Positions 17,304-26,051 of a DNA stretch of 64,000 nucleotides are shown here, in pieces (positions within the stretch are counted from its first letter, which is position 1; every line of letters starts with the position of its first letter). Both the position numbers and the translations under genes were made by a program. The stretch is from Mucilaginibacter sp. (GTDB taxonomy: Bacteria > Bacteroidota > Bacteroidia > Sphingobacteriales > Sphingobacteriaceae), in contig JAQBOV010000058.1 in the NCBI GenBank assembly GCA_028287895.1, positions 24,054 through 88,053 on the forward strand. Reading direction: 5' to 3'. The notes beneath the pieces were generated by a model that saw only the letters and a list, made by a program, of their open reading frames with translations, was not told the origin of the DNA and searched no databases.

Positions 17304-19859
17304 ATGAAACGTTTACTTATCCTTGTCACCATATTTTGTTCTGTTCTGTCGGCCAAAGCGCAACTTGGCGTCGGCGGTGGCGGGTCATCCATCGTCGGAA
17401 AAGTTTCGGGTACTATTGTTGATTCATTAACCAGGCAATCAATGCCTTATGTACCTGTTAGTATATATCGCAGTAGCGGTAAATCACTTATTAATGGTGT
17501 GATCACCGATGATAAGGGAAATTTTAAGTTTGACGGGTTACACCCCGGCACTTACAGACTTGAGATATCGTTCATGGGCTACAAAAAAAAGACGGTTGAC
17601 CAGGTAACCACTACCGATTCAAAACCAGACAAGAATGTAGGTCCGGTTTCATTTTCACCAAGCGCAAAGGCACTTAAAGAAGTAGCGATTACCGGCACAG
17701 CCGGATTGGTCGAAAACAAGATAGACAAGATCGTTTATAACGCCGAAAAGGACCTTACCGCTGCAGGTGGCAATGCGACCGACGTATTACAAAAAGTCCC
17801 GCTGGTAGCCGTTGATATTAACGGGAATGTATCGTTAAGGGGAGATCAGAATGTACGCGTACTGATCAATGGCAAACCATCCGGTGCAACATCGGCCAGC
17901 TTATCAGATGTGCTAAAAACCATCCCGGCAGACCAGATTAAAAGTATCGAAGTTATTACTTCGCCATCGGCAAAATATGATGCAGAAGGCACCGCCGGTA
18001 TTATTAATATCATTACCAAGCAAAAAAATGTGTCCGGAATAAGCGGCTCAGTTAGCGGCGGGGTCGGCACACGCCAGAATAATGGCAATATTAACCTTAA
18101 CTATAATAAGAACCGTTTTAGGCTGGGTATAAACGCTGGTGGTAACCTTACCTGGCCGCAAACCTCTTTAACCACATTCGATCAACACATCAACACAGCT
18201 GCCACTGGTACACAACCTGCTATTGATATTGAAAATCTTAACCGTTCAAGCAGCAACATAAAAAGGCACGGTGCAATCGGATCGGTTACCATGGGCTATG
18301 ATTTTAATGCCTTTAATAGCCTCAACAGCACCTTCAGGCTAAATGACGGGGGTTTTAACATTCATGGCTTGGGAACCTACAAGCAAACTAATTTCAATGA
18401 TCCGTCCAAAAACCAGGTATATACCGGTAATACCATGTCGCATAATCACTTTGGTGGTTTTGACTGGAATATTGATTATACCCATAAGTTTAAAAAAGAA
18501 GGTGAAGAGCTGGATATCTCGGGTCAATGGAGCCACAGTGTAATTACTACTGATTATACAAACCTGTTTACGGCTGTTAATCCAAGTCAGACAGGCGATA
18601 ACAATGGTAAAAATAATGAGTATACGCTCCAGGCGGATTATACCGTGCCTGTAAGTAAAGTTTTGAAAGTGGAAGCCGGGGGCAAAACCATACAAAGACG
18701 CATTAATAGTGTATATGACATCTTTGACACAGATAATTCCGGAGCCAACGCAGTAAGGGATTCCTTAAACTCAAACTTATATGATTATACCCAGAATGTT
18801 TATGCAGGGTACGCTGTGTTAACCTTCACACTGCCAAAAAGCTATTCTATATTAGCAGGCAGCAGGTTTGAAGAAACACGTATCACGGGTAACCCGCAAG
18901 ATCCTTTTCAAAATGCAAACAGTGCTTTGTTCCAGAACCTGCAGCCCTTCTCTTCTAACTATTCCACCTATATACCAAGTTTAACCATACAAAAAGCATT
19001 TGGAAACAATACAGTAAAATTAACTTACAGCAAACGTATACAAAGACCAAGCCTGCAATTTTTAAATCCATTTATAAACCGCAGCAACATACAGAGCCAA
19101 AGCGTAGGTAACCCTAATTTAGGTCCGGAAACCTCGCAAACCATAGAGTTGAACTATAATGCGTTTGTAAAAACATCCGTACTTAATTTTTCAGTATATT
19201 ACAAGAACACAAAAAACCTGATAGAAGGCATAGCAAAGCCGATAACTGAAGTTATTCGTGGCGATACCGTTCAGGGAACACGTACCGAATTTTCGAATGT
19301 AGGCAGCAACAACTCGTTTGGAGCAAGCTTCTTTGGTTCCATCAATCCAATCAAAATATTAACCATCCGAGGAAGTATCAATGCCTTTACTTATAGCCCC
19401 GCTCCATCGGGTCTGTTTGCAAGCTCTGCTTCCTCAACTGGAACCTACCTGCAATATACCGCTTTTGGAAGCGCCTCTATAACTTTGCAAAGCGGTTTTA
19501 TAGCTGAGGCTTTTGGGTTCACCAATTCGCCGCGCAGAACTATACAAGGTACTAACCCGGCATTTGGTATTTATGCCTTTGGCGTAAGGAAACAGTTTCT
19601 TAACAAGAAAGCTTCCATCGGTATAAATACTGTTCAACCTTTTTCTAAAAACAAATATTTCAATCAGAATATATCAAGCCCCGGTTTTACTCAAACTAGT
19701 TCCACCGCTTTCCCATTCCGTTCTGTGGGTATTACCTTTAGTTACAGCTTTGGTAAACTGAGCTTCAGTAATCCGCAAGAGAAAAAGAAGGGTGTTAATA
19801 ATGATGACCTGAAACAAGGTGGTGATCAGCAGCAGGGACCTCCCAGCGGCGGCAGATAA
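17304..19859 (+). CDS. TonB-dependent receptor-like outer-membrane beta-barrel protein
   Basis: 851-residue outer-membrane protein. A signal peptide (MKRLLILVTIFCSVLSAKA) is followed by a carboxypeptidase-regulatory-like beta-sandwich (GTIVDSLTRQSMPYVPVSIY to about residue 105), a plug domain (DVLQKVPLVAVDINGNVSLRG, VRVLINGKPSG, IKSIEVITSPSAKYDAEGTAG) and a large OMP_b-brl-type beta-barrel to the C-terminus. The tail (KKKGVNNDDLKQGGDQQQ) is polar and follows the last strand. Such proteins import unknown substrates or act as structural receptors; no SusD-like partner lies next to it. Single gene with its own terminator. Confidence 0.88.
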   Translation: MKRLLILVTIFCSVLSAKAQLGVGGGGSSIVGKVSGTIVDSLTRQSMPYVPVSIYRSSGKSLINGVITDDKGNFKFDGLHPGTYRLEISFMGYKKKTVDQVTTTDSKPDKNVGPVSFSPSAKALKEVAITGTAGLVENKIDKIVYNAEKDLTAAGGNATDVLQKVPLVAVDINGNVSLRGDQNVRVLINGKPSGATSASLSDVLKTIPADQIKSIEVITSPSAKYDAEGTAGIINIITKQKNVSGISGSVSGGVGTRQNNGNINLNYNKNRFRLGINAGGNLTWPQTSLTTFDQHINTAATGTQPAIDIENLNRSSSNIKRHGAIGSVTMGYDFNAFNSLNSTFRLNDGGFNIHGLGTYKQTNFNDPSKNQVYTGNTMSHNHFGGFDWNIDYTHKFKKEGEELDISGQWSHSVITTDYTNLFTAVNPSQTGDNNGKNNEYTLQADYTVPVSKVLKVEAGGKTIQRRINSVYDIFDTDNSGANAVRDSLNSNLYDYTQNVYAGYAVLTFTLPKSYSILAGSRFEETRITGNPQDPFQNANSALFQNLQPFSSNYSTYIPSLTIQKAFGNNTVKLTYSKRIQRPSLQFLNPFINRSNIQSQSVGNPNLGPETSQTIELNYNAFVKTSVLNFSVYYKNTKNLIEGIAKPITEVIRGDTVQGTRTEFSNVGSNNSFGASFFGSINPIKILTIRGSINAFTYSPAPSGLFASSASSTGTYLQYTAFGSASITLQSGFIAEAFGFTNSPRRTIQGTNPAFGIYAFGVRKQFLNKKASIGINTVQPFSKNKYFNQNISSPGFTQTSSTAFPFRSVGITFSYSFGKLSFSNPQEKKKGVNNDDLKQGGDQQQGPPSGGR

Positions 19860-19887
19860 AATTACTGTGCGGACAAGCGAACTTCAG

Positions 19888-19922
19888 ATGTGCAGATGAT
19901 CGGTCATCTGCACATTTTTTTT
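19888..19922 (+). terminator. Rho-independent terminator after the TonB-type gene
   Basis: ATGTGCAGATGA and TCATCTGCACAT form a perfect 12-bp stem with a short loop (CGG region), followed by a run of T at 19915-19922. Confidence 0.88.
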
Positions 19923-19980
19923 GCCTGAACCCTGATGATCAGCTCCAGGGATTACCAGGGATTTATTTTGTATAAACGAT

Positions 19981-21798
19981 CTACTCTGCTTCAATGTTGA
20001 TACCTATCTGTTTGAGTAATAATGAGGCATTAAAGGTTTTGCACTCGCCATGCCTGATTTTATAATCAAACAACATTTGCCCGTCCTTTACCTGGATATC
20101 AAAATAAAAGTTGCGGATATATTGCGGGTATCGCTCTTCCAATTGCGCTATCTGCAGATCATGGGTAGCGACCACCCCTACCCCTTTTTTGCTGATCAGC
20201 TGCTCGATCACCGCTTTTGATCCCAGGTATTTATCCACCGAGTTGGTGCCGCGCAGCATTTCATCGATGAGGAAGAAAATTTTAGCATCACTATCCACAG
20301 CCGCTAACAGCATTTGCAAACGGTCGATCTCCGCCTTGAACGTCGAGGTACTCTCATTCAGGGAGTCCTTTATGCGCATATAACTTAAAATGGTGACAAC
20401 GGATACCTGCATCGATTCGGCACAAACCGGAGCGCCGCATAAAGCCAGCACGGTATTGATCCCTATAGTCCGCAAAAAGGTGCTCTTGCCGGCCATATTA
20501 GAACCGGTAATGATGTCGATCTTAAAAGTATCGGTTAATTCATAATCATTAGCGATACGGCTATTGGCGTTGATCAACGGATGAGCGATCTGACGAGCCG
20601 TTAAAGTATAACCCGCGCCTTCGGCAATCTCAGGTAAGCACCAGTTTGGGTAATTAATCCTCAAACTTGCCAGGCTGATAAGCGCCTCATACTCCGCAAC
20701 TACATCAAAAGCAGCCTCGAGGCTTTCCTGGTTGGTCTTTTTCCAGTGCTCAATGGCAATGATCTGGCGGATATCCCAAAGCAAAAAGATATTAAGGGCG
20801 AAACCTAAAGCCAGATTTAAACGGTAGTTGAGCTTGTTAATCAACCCGGAAAGCTGTTTTATTTTATCCGAAACTGCTTCATCATCTTTCCTTTTGATTC
20901 TTTGAGAAAGCTTTTCCAAATATTCCGATTGCCATTCCTGATTTTCAATACTTCTGAAAGCAAACACAAAATGACCAAGTGTTGCTCCTATCCTTCCTGC
21001 TATCAGGTCGGTTTTGTTAACACTTTCAGACTTTGAGGAAACCAAACGGTTGTTAAATAAAGCGATTACTCCGGCAAAGTACCGGACTGGTGAATAAAAA
21101 ACACCGGCTGCAATAACAGCCAATAAAAAATACGGCGCAATTTTACTATACAGACTCAACCATTGCCGCTGCTCTAATTCAACAGGTATTTTTAAATATT
21201 CAAGCAGGCTTTTTATCTGCTCCTTCTGCTGTTTCAGGGAGAACAAAAGGTGGGCCTGAAAGTCAATTTTCCAATCGTTCTTCGTTGCAATTTCTTCAAT
21301 AGCCTGTTGACGCGATAAAATAACCGCTTTAGTTGCCGAGGCATTGAGCCATGCAGCCAGCTTGATAATGCCTGGAAAAGTTGCGCTCCTGTTAACTAAC
21401 TGAAATAAGGAATTACTGCCAAATATATCGAGATCAGAAGTGTAATAGTGTTTATCATTTATAAACCATGAACCATCATGGTAAATATTTGATTTATTAA
21501 GGATACTGGAAATTTCATTTTCATTAACCTTTTTAATATCCAGATAGTAGTTTTTCAGAGATTCAAAATGATTTTGTTTGGTGATCAGCCAGCTAAAGCA
21601 TAAGCCGGATATGACCGCAGTTACCACTATGATCATAATCTCATCAAAACTAACGGCTAAACAGACGCAGAGAATGAATAAACCAAATATACCCAGCCTG
21701 TAAAGCGAATAATTACTTACCAGTTTTTGATATTCATCCGCCCGTGCCTCTGCTGCTGTAACTCTTTGGCGGTAATCGTTAATCATGTCCTGCACCAT
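19981..21798 (-). CDS. MutS-like ATPase with N-terminal membrane helices
   Basis: 605-residue protein with a MutS-type ABC ATPase domain at the C-terminus: Walker A GSNMAGKSTFLRTIG (about 435), signature-like SLNESTSTFKAEI, Walker B FFLIDEMLRGTNS, and the His switch ATHDLQIAQLE. The N-terminus has a coiled coil (residues 1-30) and two or more hydrophobic segments (about 34-75), with further ones near 225-245 and 335-350. It lacks the MutS mismatch-recognition domain, so it is not MutS or MutS2; membrane-anchored MutS-like proteins of this size are typical of Bacteroidota and have unknown roles. Divergent from rlmH. Confidence 0.82.
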   Translation of the reverse strand: MVQDMINDYRQRVTAAEARADEYQKLVSNYSLYRLGIFGLFILCVCLAVSFDEIMIIVVTAVISGLCFSWLITKQNHFESLKNYYLDIKKVNENEISSILNKSNIYHDGSWFINDKHYYTSDLDIFGSNSLFQLVNRSATFPGIIKLAAWLNASATKAVILSRQQAIEEIATKNDWKIDFQAHLLFSLKQQKEQIKSLLEYLKIPVELEQRQWLSLYSKIAPYFLLAVIAAGVFYSPVRYFAGVIALFNNRLVSSKSESVNKTDLIAGRIGATLGHFVFAFRSIENQEWQSEYLEKLSQRIKRKDDEAVSDKIKQLSGLINKLNYRLNLALGFALNIFLLWDIRQIIAIEHWKKTNQESLEAAFDVVAEYEALISLASLRINYPNWCLPEIAEGAGYTLTARQIAHPLINANSRIANDYELTDTFKIDIITGSNMAGKSTFLRTIGINTVLALCGAPVCAESMQVSVVTILSYMRIKDSLNESTSTFKAEIDRLQMLLAAVDSDAKIFFLIDEMLRGTNSVDKYLGSKAVIEQLISKKGVGVVATHDLQIAQLEERYPQYIRNFYFDIQVKDGQMLFDYKIRHGECKTFNASLLLKQIGINIEAE

Positions 21799-21826
21799 TA
21801 TTTTTTTGTTATAAGGTTAAGTTTTT

Positions 21827-21931
21827 GTTGTAAAATTGAAATGTCGTAAAGAGGTAAGGTTTCCGATGATGGTTTTAAAACAAATTGAAGCTTTGCAACA
21901 TTTCAACTTTACAACTTTACAACATTTCAAC
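21827..21931. repeat. TTTACAAC/TTTCAAC repeat pair between mutS-like gene and rlmH
   Basis: GTTGTAAAATTGAAATG (21827-21843) faces an array of CATTTCAAC and TTTACAAC words at 21895-21931 in inverted orientation, so a long hairpin can form. The same words occur at 9833-9909 and 59399-59505. The frame extension of rlmH upstream of 21939 is only this repeat. Confidence 0.6.
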
Positions 21932-21938
21932 CACATTT

Positions 21939-22412
21939 ATGAAAATAACCTTGCTGATAGTTGGCAAAACAGAGGATGCTTATTTAAAAGAAGGGATCGA
22001 TAAATACCTGAAAAGATTAAAACACTATACAAAAATAGAAGTTACCGAAATAGCTGAGCTAAAAAACACCAAAGCCCTAACCCAGGAACTGCAAAAATCA
22101 AAGGAGGCTGAATTGATCCTTAAAAAGCTATTGCCGCTCGACCATGTAATTTTATTGGATGAAAAAGGATTAGAATTATCATCATCTCAATTTGCTGCCT
22201 ACATTGATAAAAAAGCACTCAGCTCAGTTGCTAATCTGGTTTTTATTGTTGGCGGCCCATACGGGTTTGACCAGGCTGTATATCAACGGGCTAATGACAA
22301 GCTTTCCCTCTCACGCATGACCTTTTCACACCAAATGGTAAGACTATTTTTTGCTGAACAACTTTACCGCGCATTTACCATAATTAAGGGAGAGCCTTAT
22401 CATCATGAATAG
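21939..22412 (+). CDS. rlmH: 23S rRNA (pseudouridine(1915)-N3)-methyltransferase
   Basis: SPOUT-class methyltransferase that adds N3-methyl to pseudouridine 1915 in helix 69 of 23S rRNA. The 157-residue product has the family length. Start MKITLLIVGKTEDAYLKEGI; HVILLDEKGLELSSSQFA; the SAM-binding knot loop in FIVGGPYGF; and the conserved end SRMTFSHQMVRLFFAEQLYRA...KGEPYHHE. An open frame reaches back to 21885 through a repeat, but only the ATG at 21939 gives the family N-terminus. Confidence 0.96.
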   Translation: MKITLLIVGKTEDAYLKEGIDKYLKRLKHYTKIEVTEIAELKNTKALTQELQKSKEAELILKKLLPLDHVILLDEKGLELSSSQFAAYIDKKALSSVANLVFIVGGPYGFDQAVYQRANDKLSLSRMTFSHQMVRLFFAEQLYRAFTIIKGEPYHHE

Positions 22413-22490
22413 CCCGCCTGGGGGAATAGTTAATATTATGTCAAAAAAAAACTCCTGAGATAATTCTGACAGTAAGCAAAATATTACCTT

Positions 22491-22498
22491 TAAATTTG
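22491..22498 (+). promoter_or_regulatory. -7 box (TAAATTTG) of the hydroxylase gene
   Basis: TAAATTTG fits TAnnTTTG and ends 18 nt before the ATG at 22517. No clear -33 element was assigned. Confidence 0.45.
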
Positions 22499-22516
22499 AT
22501 CTATAAATTTTCGGCT

Positions 22517-23443
22517 ATGGATCAGATCATTACAGAATTACTCTCGGTCAAATTTATCTTCCTCTACGTCCTGATCATTTCGACCTTAATTGTTCACTAC
22601 CGGGGAAAAGTCCGATATAAATTTTTCAGGCAGCTTACCGATCATTCTACCTTTATGGCGCCTATCAATATGCCCATGTACGCCTTGTCAGGGGTAGAAA
22701 ATAAGCCATACATCCGTTCATCCTCGTTCCCGCAACTAAATCTGCTTAAGCGTAACTGGGAAATTATACGGGACGAGGCCCTTCAACTGGAACGGGCAGA
22801 ACTGATAAAAGGATCGGATCAATATAATGATGTTGGTTTTAATTCATTCTTCAGACGAGGATGGAAACGCTTTTATTTAAAATGGTATAATGATTTCCAT
22901 CCTTCTGCAAAAAAATACTGCCCAAAAACCATTGAGCTGATCAAGAGTATCCCATCGGTAAAAGCAGCGATGTTTGCCGTATTGCCTGCAGGGAGTCAGT
23001 TGCTGCAACACCGCGACCCCTATGCCGGTTCATTGCGTTATCATTTAGGGCTCATCACGCCAAATTCAGAAGATTGCTATATTGTGGTTGACGGGCAAAG
23101 CTATGCCTGGAAAGACGGGGATGATGTGCTTTTTGATGAAACCTATATACATTATGCTGAAAACAAAACCGATATCGATCGTATCATTCTGTTCTGTGAT
23201 ATAGAACGTCCGGTAAAAACTGTTTTTGGCCGGGCATGGAACAAGTTTTTTGGCTGGTTTATCATGGCAGCGGCCGCATCGCCAAATATGGGTAATGATA
23301 AAACCGGCAATATTAATAAAGTATTCAAATACATCTATTCGATAAGGTTAGCCGGAAAACGCATAAAAGCATACAACCGCAATTTGTACTATGCAGTAAA
23401 ATATACGTTGATGCTGCTGATACTATATTTGATCTTCTTTTGA
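22517..23443 (+). CDS. Aspartyl/asparaginyl beta-hydroxylase family dioxygenase (LpxO-like)
   Basis: 308-residue Fe(II)/2-oxoglutarate dioxygenase of the Asp/Asn beta-hydroxylase family. An N-terminal membrane helix (about residues 10-27) and a C-terminal one (YAVKYTLMLLILYLIFF) give a topology like LpxO, which 2-hydroxylates lipid A acyl chains. The iron-binding HxD is in LLQHRDPYAGSLRYHLGL (about 170), the distal His in DETYIHYAENKT, with IDRIILFCDIERP as the last core strand. Whether the substrate is lipid A, another lipid or a peptide is not shown by sequence. A TTG start 21 nt upstream is less likely than the ATG used. Confidence 0.82.
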   Translation: MDQIITELLSVKFIFLYVLIISTLIVHYRGKVRYKFFRQLTDHSTFMAPINMPMYALSGVENKPYIRSSSFPQLNLLKRNWEIIRDEALQLERAELIKGSDQYNDVGFNSFFRRGWKRFYLKWYNDFHPSAKKYCPKTIELIKSIPSVKAAMFAVLPAGSQLLQHRDPYAGSLRYHLGLITPNSEDCYIVVDGQSYAWKDGDDVLFDETYIHYAENKTDIDRIILFCDIERPVKTVFGRAWNKFFGWFIMAAAASPNMGNDKTGNINKVFKYIYSIRLAGKRIKAYNRNLYYAVKYTLMLLILYLIFF

Positions 23444-23473
23444 GCGCTTAACTTTTATTTAGCTTTTAATAAT

Positions 23474-23481
23474 TAAATTTG
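23474..23481 (+). promoter_or_regulatory. -7 box (TAAATTTG) of the cation transporter, near-leaderless
   Basis: TAAATTTG ends 4 nt before the ATG at 23486. The predicted product begins with its family's His-rich segment right away, so the start codon is not in doubt and the mRNA leader should be absent or very short. Confidence 0.5.
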
Positions 23482-23485
23482 CTGC

Positions 23486-24421
23486 ATGTCAGCAGGTCAC
23501 GATCATTCGCACTCCCATTCTCACGGTCATCATCACCATGATCACACACCCAGGCTTGATCACTTAAATACAGCCTTTATTGTCGGCATTATTTTAAATT
23601 CAGCTTTTGTGCTGCTTGAGGTAGTAGCCGGTTTATGGAGCCATTCGCTCTCTTTATTAACCGATGCCGGCCACAACCTGAGCGATGTTGCGGGACTTGC
23701 GCTTGCCCTGCTTGCCTTTAAGTTAAGCAAAGCAAGCTCTACCAGCGAATACACTTACGGCTATAAACGGTCAACTATTATAGTATCCTTCTTTAATGCT
23801 TTAGTGCTTTTTATAGCGGTAGGGTTTATCGGCTACGAAGCGGTAATGCGGTTTATACGTCCCGAGGTTATCGCCGGCGGAACGATGGCCTGGGTTGCTT
23901 TTGCAGGCATAGGCATCAATGCGGTCACTGCATGGCTTTTTGTGAAGGATAAAGATACCGACCTGAATGTCAAAGGCGCTTACCTGCATATGGCCGTAGA
24001 TGCTATTGTATCATTTGGTGTGGTCATATCCGGTTTGATCATTTATTTTACTCATTTATACTGGATCGACAGCGCAGTAAGTTTGATTGTAGCCATAGTA
24101 ATACTGAAAGGCACCTGGAGTTTATTAAGCGACAGCCTGCGACTGGAAATGGATGGCGTACCCAAGGAAATGGACATTGATAAAATAAAAAAGGAATTAA
24201 TGAAAGCCAAAGGAGTAATTGATGTGCACCATATCCATGTTTGGGCATTAAGTACAACTGAAAACGCACTTACCGCCCACCTGGTGATCGACCAGAATGC
24301 CACCTCGTCATTCGATAGTATAAAGCATGACCTCAGGCACCGCCTGGAACATTTGTCCATAAGCCATAGCACTTTTGAGCCGGAGTTTGCCGACGAGAAA
24401 TGTGCACAGGTGGATTGCTGA
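23486..24421 (+). CDS. Cation diffusion facilitator (zinc/cadmium/cobalt exporter, CzcD-like)
   Basis: Inner-membrane divalent-cation:proton antiporter of the CDF family, expected to export Zn(II) and related ions. 311 residues. The His-rich N-terminus (HSHSHSHGHHHHDH) is a cytosolic metal-binding tail. Six membrane helices span about 27-200; helix II carries LLTDAGHNLSDVAGL with the H/D site residues, and helix V has HMAVDAIVSFGVV. The cytosolic C-terminal domain holds DVHHIHVWALSTTENALTAH, as in CzcD/ZitB. No metal regulator gene is adjacent. Confidence 0.92.
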   Translation: MSAGHDHSHSHSHGHHHHDHTPRLDHLNTAFIVGIILNSAFVLLEVVAGLWSHSLSLLTDAGHNLSDVAGLALALLAFKLSKASSTSEYTYGYKRSTIIVSFFNALVLFIAVGFIGYEAVMRFIRPEVIAGGTMAWVAFAGIGINAVTAWLFVKDKDTDLNVKGAYLHMAVDAIVSFGVVISGLIIYFTHLYWIDSAVSLIVAIVILKGTWSLLSDSLRLEMDGVPKEMDIDKIKKELMKAKGVIDVHHIHVWALSTTENALTAHLVIDQNATSSFDSIKHDLRHRLEHLSISHSTFEPEFADEKCAQVDC

Positions 24422-24496
24422 TAAGAGACTTATCCCATATAAGTCGAACGATAGCCAGAAATCTCCCGGCTCGTTCGAAACAAACATTCGAAATTA

Positions 24497-25039
24497 TTAC
24501 TTCTTTTTCGCTTTTGCTGCTTTAGGAGCAGCGGCTTCTTGGGTCGCTTTAACAGGTGCAGGAGCTTTAGTTTTTTTCGCAGGTTTAGCTACCTGTTCAG
24601 CAATTTGAACCGGTTCGGCTTCAACGACCGTTTCCCCGGTTACCGTTTCAGCAGGAGCGGCTTCTGTGAACAGGGGCATGTCTTTCATGATATGATACCA
24701 TGAAACTATCTTCTTCATATCAGAGGCATAAACCTTTTCCTCGTCATGACCAGGGGCTACCTCTCTGAAAAGTGCACGCAATTGTTTTCCATCTGCCTTG
24801 GCATCCGGAACATTTTTGACGTTTTTTATTCGTTCCAGCACTTCAGTCAGCCGGATGTCTTGATCGTCACCAAAAATGGTGATCTCATCCAACGCTGCTA
24901 TTTTAGCAGTCGACAGGTTAGCTACCAACTTGATTTTTTGTGCATCAAGGCTCTCTAAAATAAACCCGGTCTTGTTCTGCGCCAGCGCTTTCCACAAACC
25001 CGGTTTCCCGGATACCGATACTATTCCACGTAAATTCAT
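24497..25039 (-). CDS. DUF5606 domain-containing protein
   Basis: Conserved Bacteroidota protein of unknown function. The N-terminal part (MNLRGIVSVSGKPGLWKALA, then LESLDAQKIKLVANLSTAKI and a region to about residue 135) is the DUF5606 domain. The last 45 residues are low-complexity, rich in Ala, Lys, Pro and Val (for example KKTKAPAPVKATQEAAAPKA), like a flexible basic tail. The frame opens at 25096, but the family N-terminus begins at the ATG at 25039; the upstream part is repeat-like DNA. It follows the cyclophilin gene on the same strand and may be co-transcribed. Confidence 0.85.
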   Translation of the reverse strand: MNLRGIVSVSGKPGLWKALAQNKTGFILESLDAQKIKLVANLSTAKIAALDEITIFGDDQDIRLTEVLERIKNVKNVPDAKADGKQLRALFREVAPGHDEEKVYASDMKKIVSWYHIMKDMPLFTEAAPAETVTGETVVEAEPVQIAEQVAKPAKKTKAPAPVKATQEAAAPKAAKAKKK

Positions 25040-25117
25040 GTTTCTTAGTTGTAAGTTCTGCGTTCTTAGTTTTGAGCCTTTTAACTTATTACTCAAAACC
25101 CATAACTCATTACTTAA

Positions 25118-25579
25118 TTAATCCTCTAGCACCTCAATACTTAATATCTTATCACCCTGTCGTACTGCGTCAACCACGTCGACATTCTCAATAACTTTGC
25201 CGAAACAAGTATGGTTTCTGTCCAGGTGAGCAGTATTGGTACGGCTATGGCATATAAAAAATTGCGATCCGCCTGTATTACGTCCGGCATGTGCCATTGA
25301 CAATACGCCACGATCATGATATTGGTTATCACCGGTAAGTTCACAATCGATATGGTAACCCGGACCGCCGCTGCCTGCACGGGAAGCAGTTTCGGCAGAC
25401 CTTGAAAAAGGGCATCCGCCCTGTATAACAAAGTCAGGAAGTACACGATGGAAAGTTAAACCGTCATAGAAACCTTCTTTAGCCAGTTTTCTAAAATTTG
25501 CTACTGTATTAGGGGCATCTTTATCGTAGAATTCTACTGTCATCTCGCCCTTTTCAGTTTTAATTATTGCTTTACTCAT
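25118..25579 (-). CDS. Peptidyl-prolyl cis-trans isomerase, cyclophilin type
   Basis: Cytoplasmic single-domain cyclophilin (153 residues) that isomerises X-Pro bonds during protein folding. Core motifs are [31 protein letters not shown] (Arg and Phe of the active site in [13 protein letters not shown]), [19 protein letters not shown] and [18 protein letters not shown]. No signal peptide. A clear TAnnTTTG promoter lies 20 nt upstream; the DUF5606 gene lies downstream. Confidence 0.94.
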   Translation of the reverse strand: MSKAIIKTEKGEMTVEFYDKDAPNTVANFRKLAKEGFYDGLTFHRVLPDFVIQGGCPFSRSAETASRAGSGGPGYHIDCELTGDNQYHDRGVLSMAHAGRNTGGSQFFICHSRTNTAHLDRNHTCFGKVIENVDVVDAVRQGDKILSIEVLED

Positions 25580-25599
25580 TTTTCAATATTAAAGGAACG

Positions 25600-25607
25600 C
25601 AAAGGTA
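25600..25607 (-). promoter_or_regulatory. -7 box (TACCTTTG) of the cyclophilin gene
   Basis: On the minus strand TACCTTTG matches TAnnTTTG and ends 20 nt before the ATG at 25579. Confidence 0.5.
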
Positions 25608-25686
25608 ATAAAAAAGGAGAAAGGTGAAAACTGAAAGCTAAAAGGATAAAGGCGGAAGAATTCTTAAGCTGCTAAAAGCTCTTCAT

Positions 25687-25884
25687 TCAAAATTTCAAGA
25701 ATTTTCCTGTCCCGGTTATCTTTGAACCCTCCCTAAATTCAAAATCAGGGCTTATCCTTAGTTTATTTTTTAAAAAATCTGTTGGAAGAATAGCAATCTT
25801 TGCAATTGCGGTATCCCGGGGGATAAACAATTTCTTTATTAAGAAACTTTTGCTGACCGCTAGCTTGCATTTCACCAAATGCAA
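25687..25884 (-). CDS. Small hypothetical protein, possible truncated EF-Tu-domain-like
   Basis: 65 residues ending DFEFREGSKITGTGKFLKF, preceded by IPRDTAIAKIAILPTDFLKN. The F-REG-x-x-x-G-x-G-x pattern is like the C-terminal strand of EF-Tu domain-2/3 beta-barrels and of short Bacteroidota EF-Tu-domain-like proteins of about 100 residues. If so, this copy is shortened at the N-terminus and may be a remnant. No promoter was recognised. The remaining spacer up to 26040 holds no gene. Confidence 0.35.
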   Translation of the reverse strand: MHLVKCKLAVSKSFLIKKLFIPRDTAIAKIAILPTDFLKNKLRISPDFEFREGSKITGTGKFLKF

Positions 25885-26040
25885 ATTTTAGCCGGGCCTA
25901 TAGCCAGTTTTAGGCCTGTGTCTTCCGCCCTGTTGGTAAGGCAGTATAATTCAGCATAAGTCAGCTTGCTGGTATGTTAAGTTCATTCTATGGTCCGATA
26001 TTTCCATTTACAAACCATAATAGCTTCCACAAATATTCGT

Positions 26041-26048
26041 TATTTTTG
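26041..26048 (+). promoter_or_regulatory. -7 box (TATTTTTG) three nt before the amidotransferase-like gene
   Basis: TATTTTTG fits TAnnTTTG and ends 3 nt before the ATG at 26052, which is the start of a clear signal peptide. This implies a leaderless or near-leaderless mRNA. Confidence 0.45.
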
Positions 26049-26051
26049 AAA

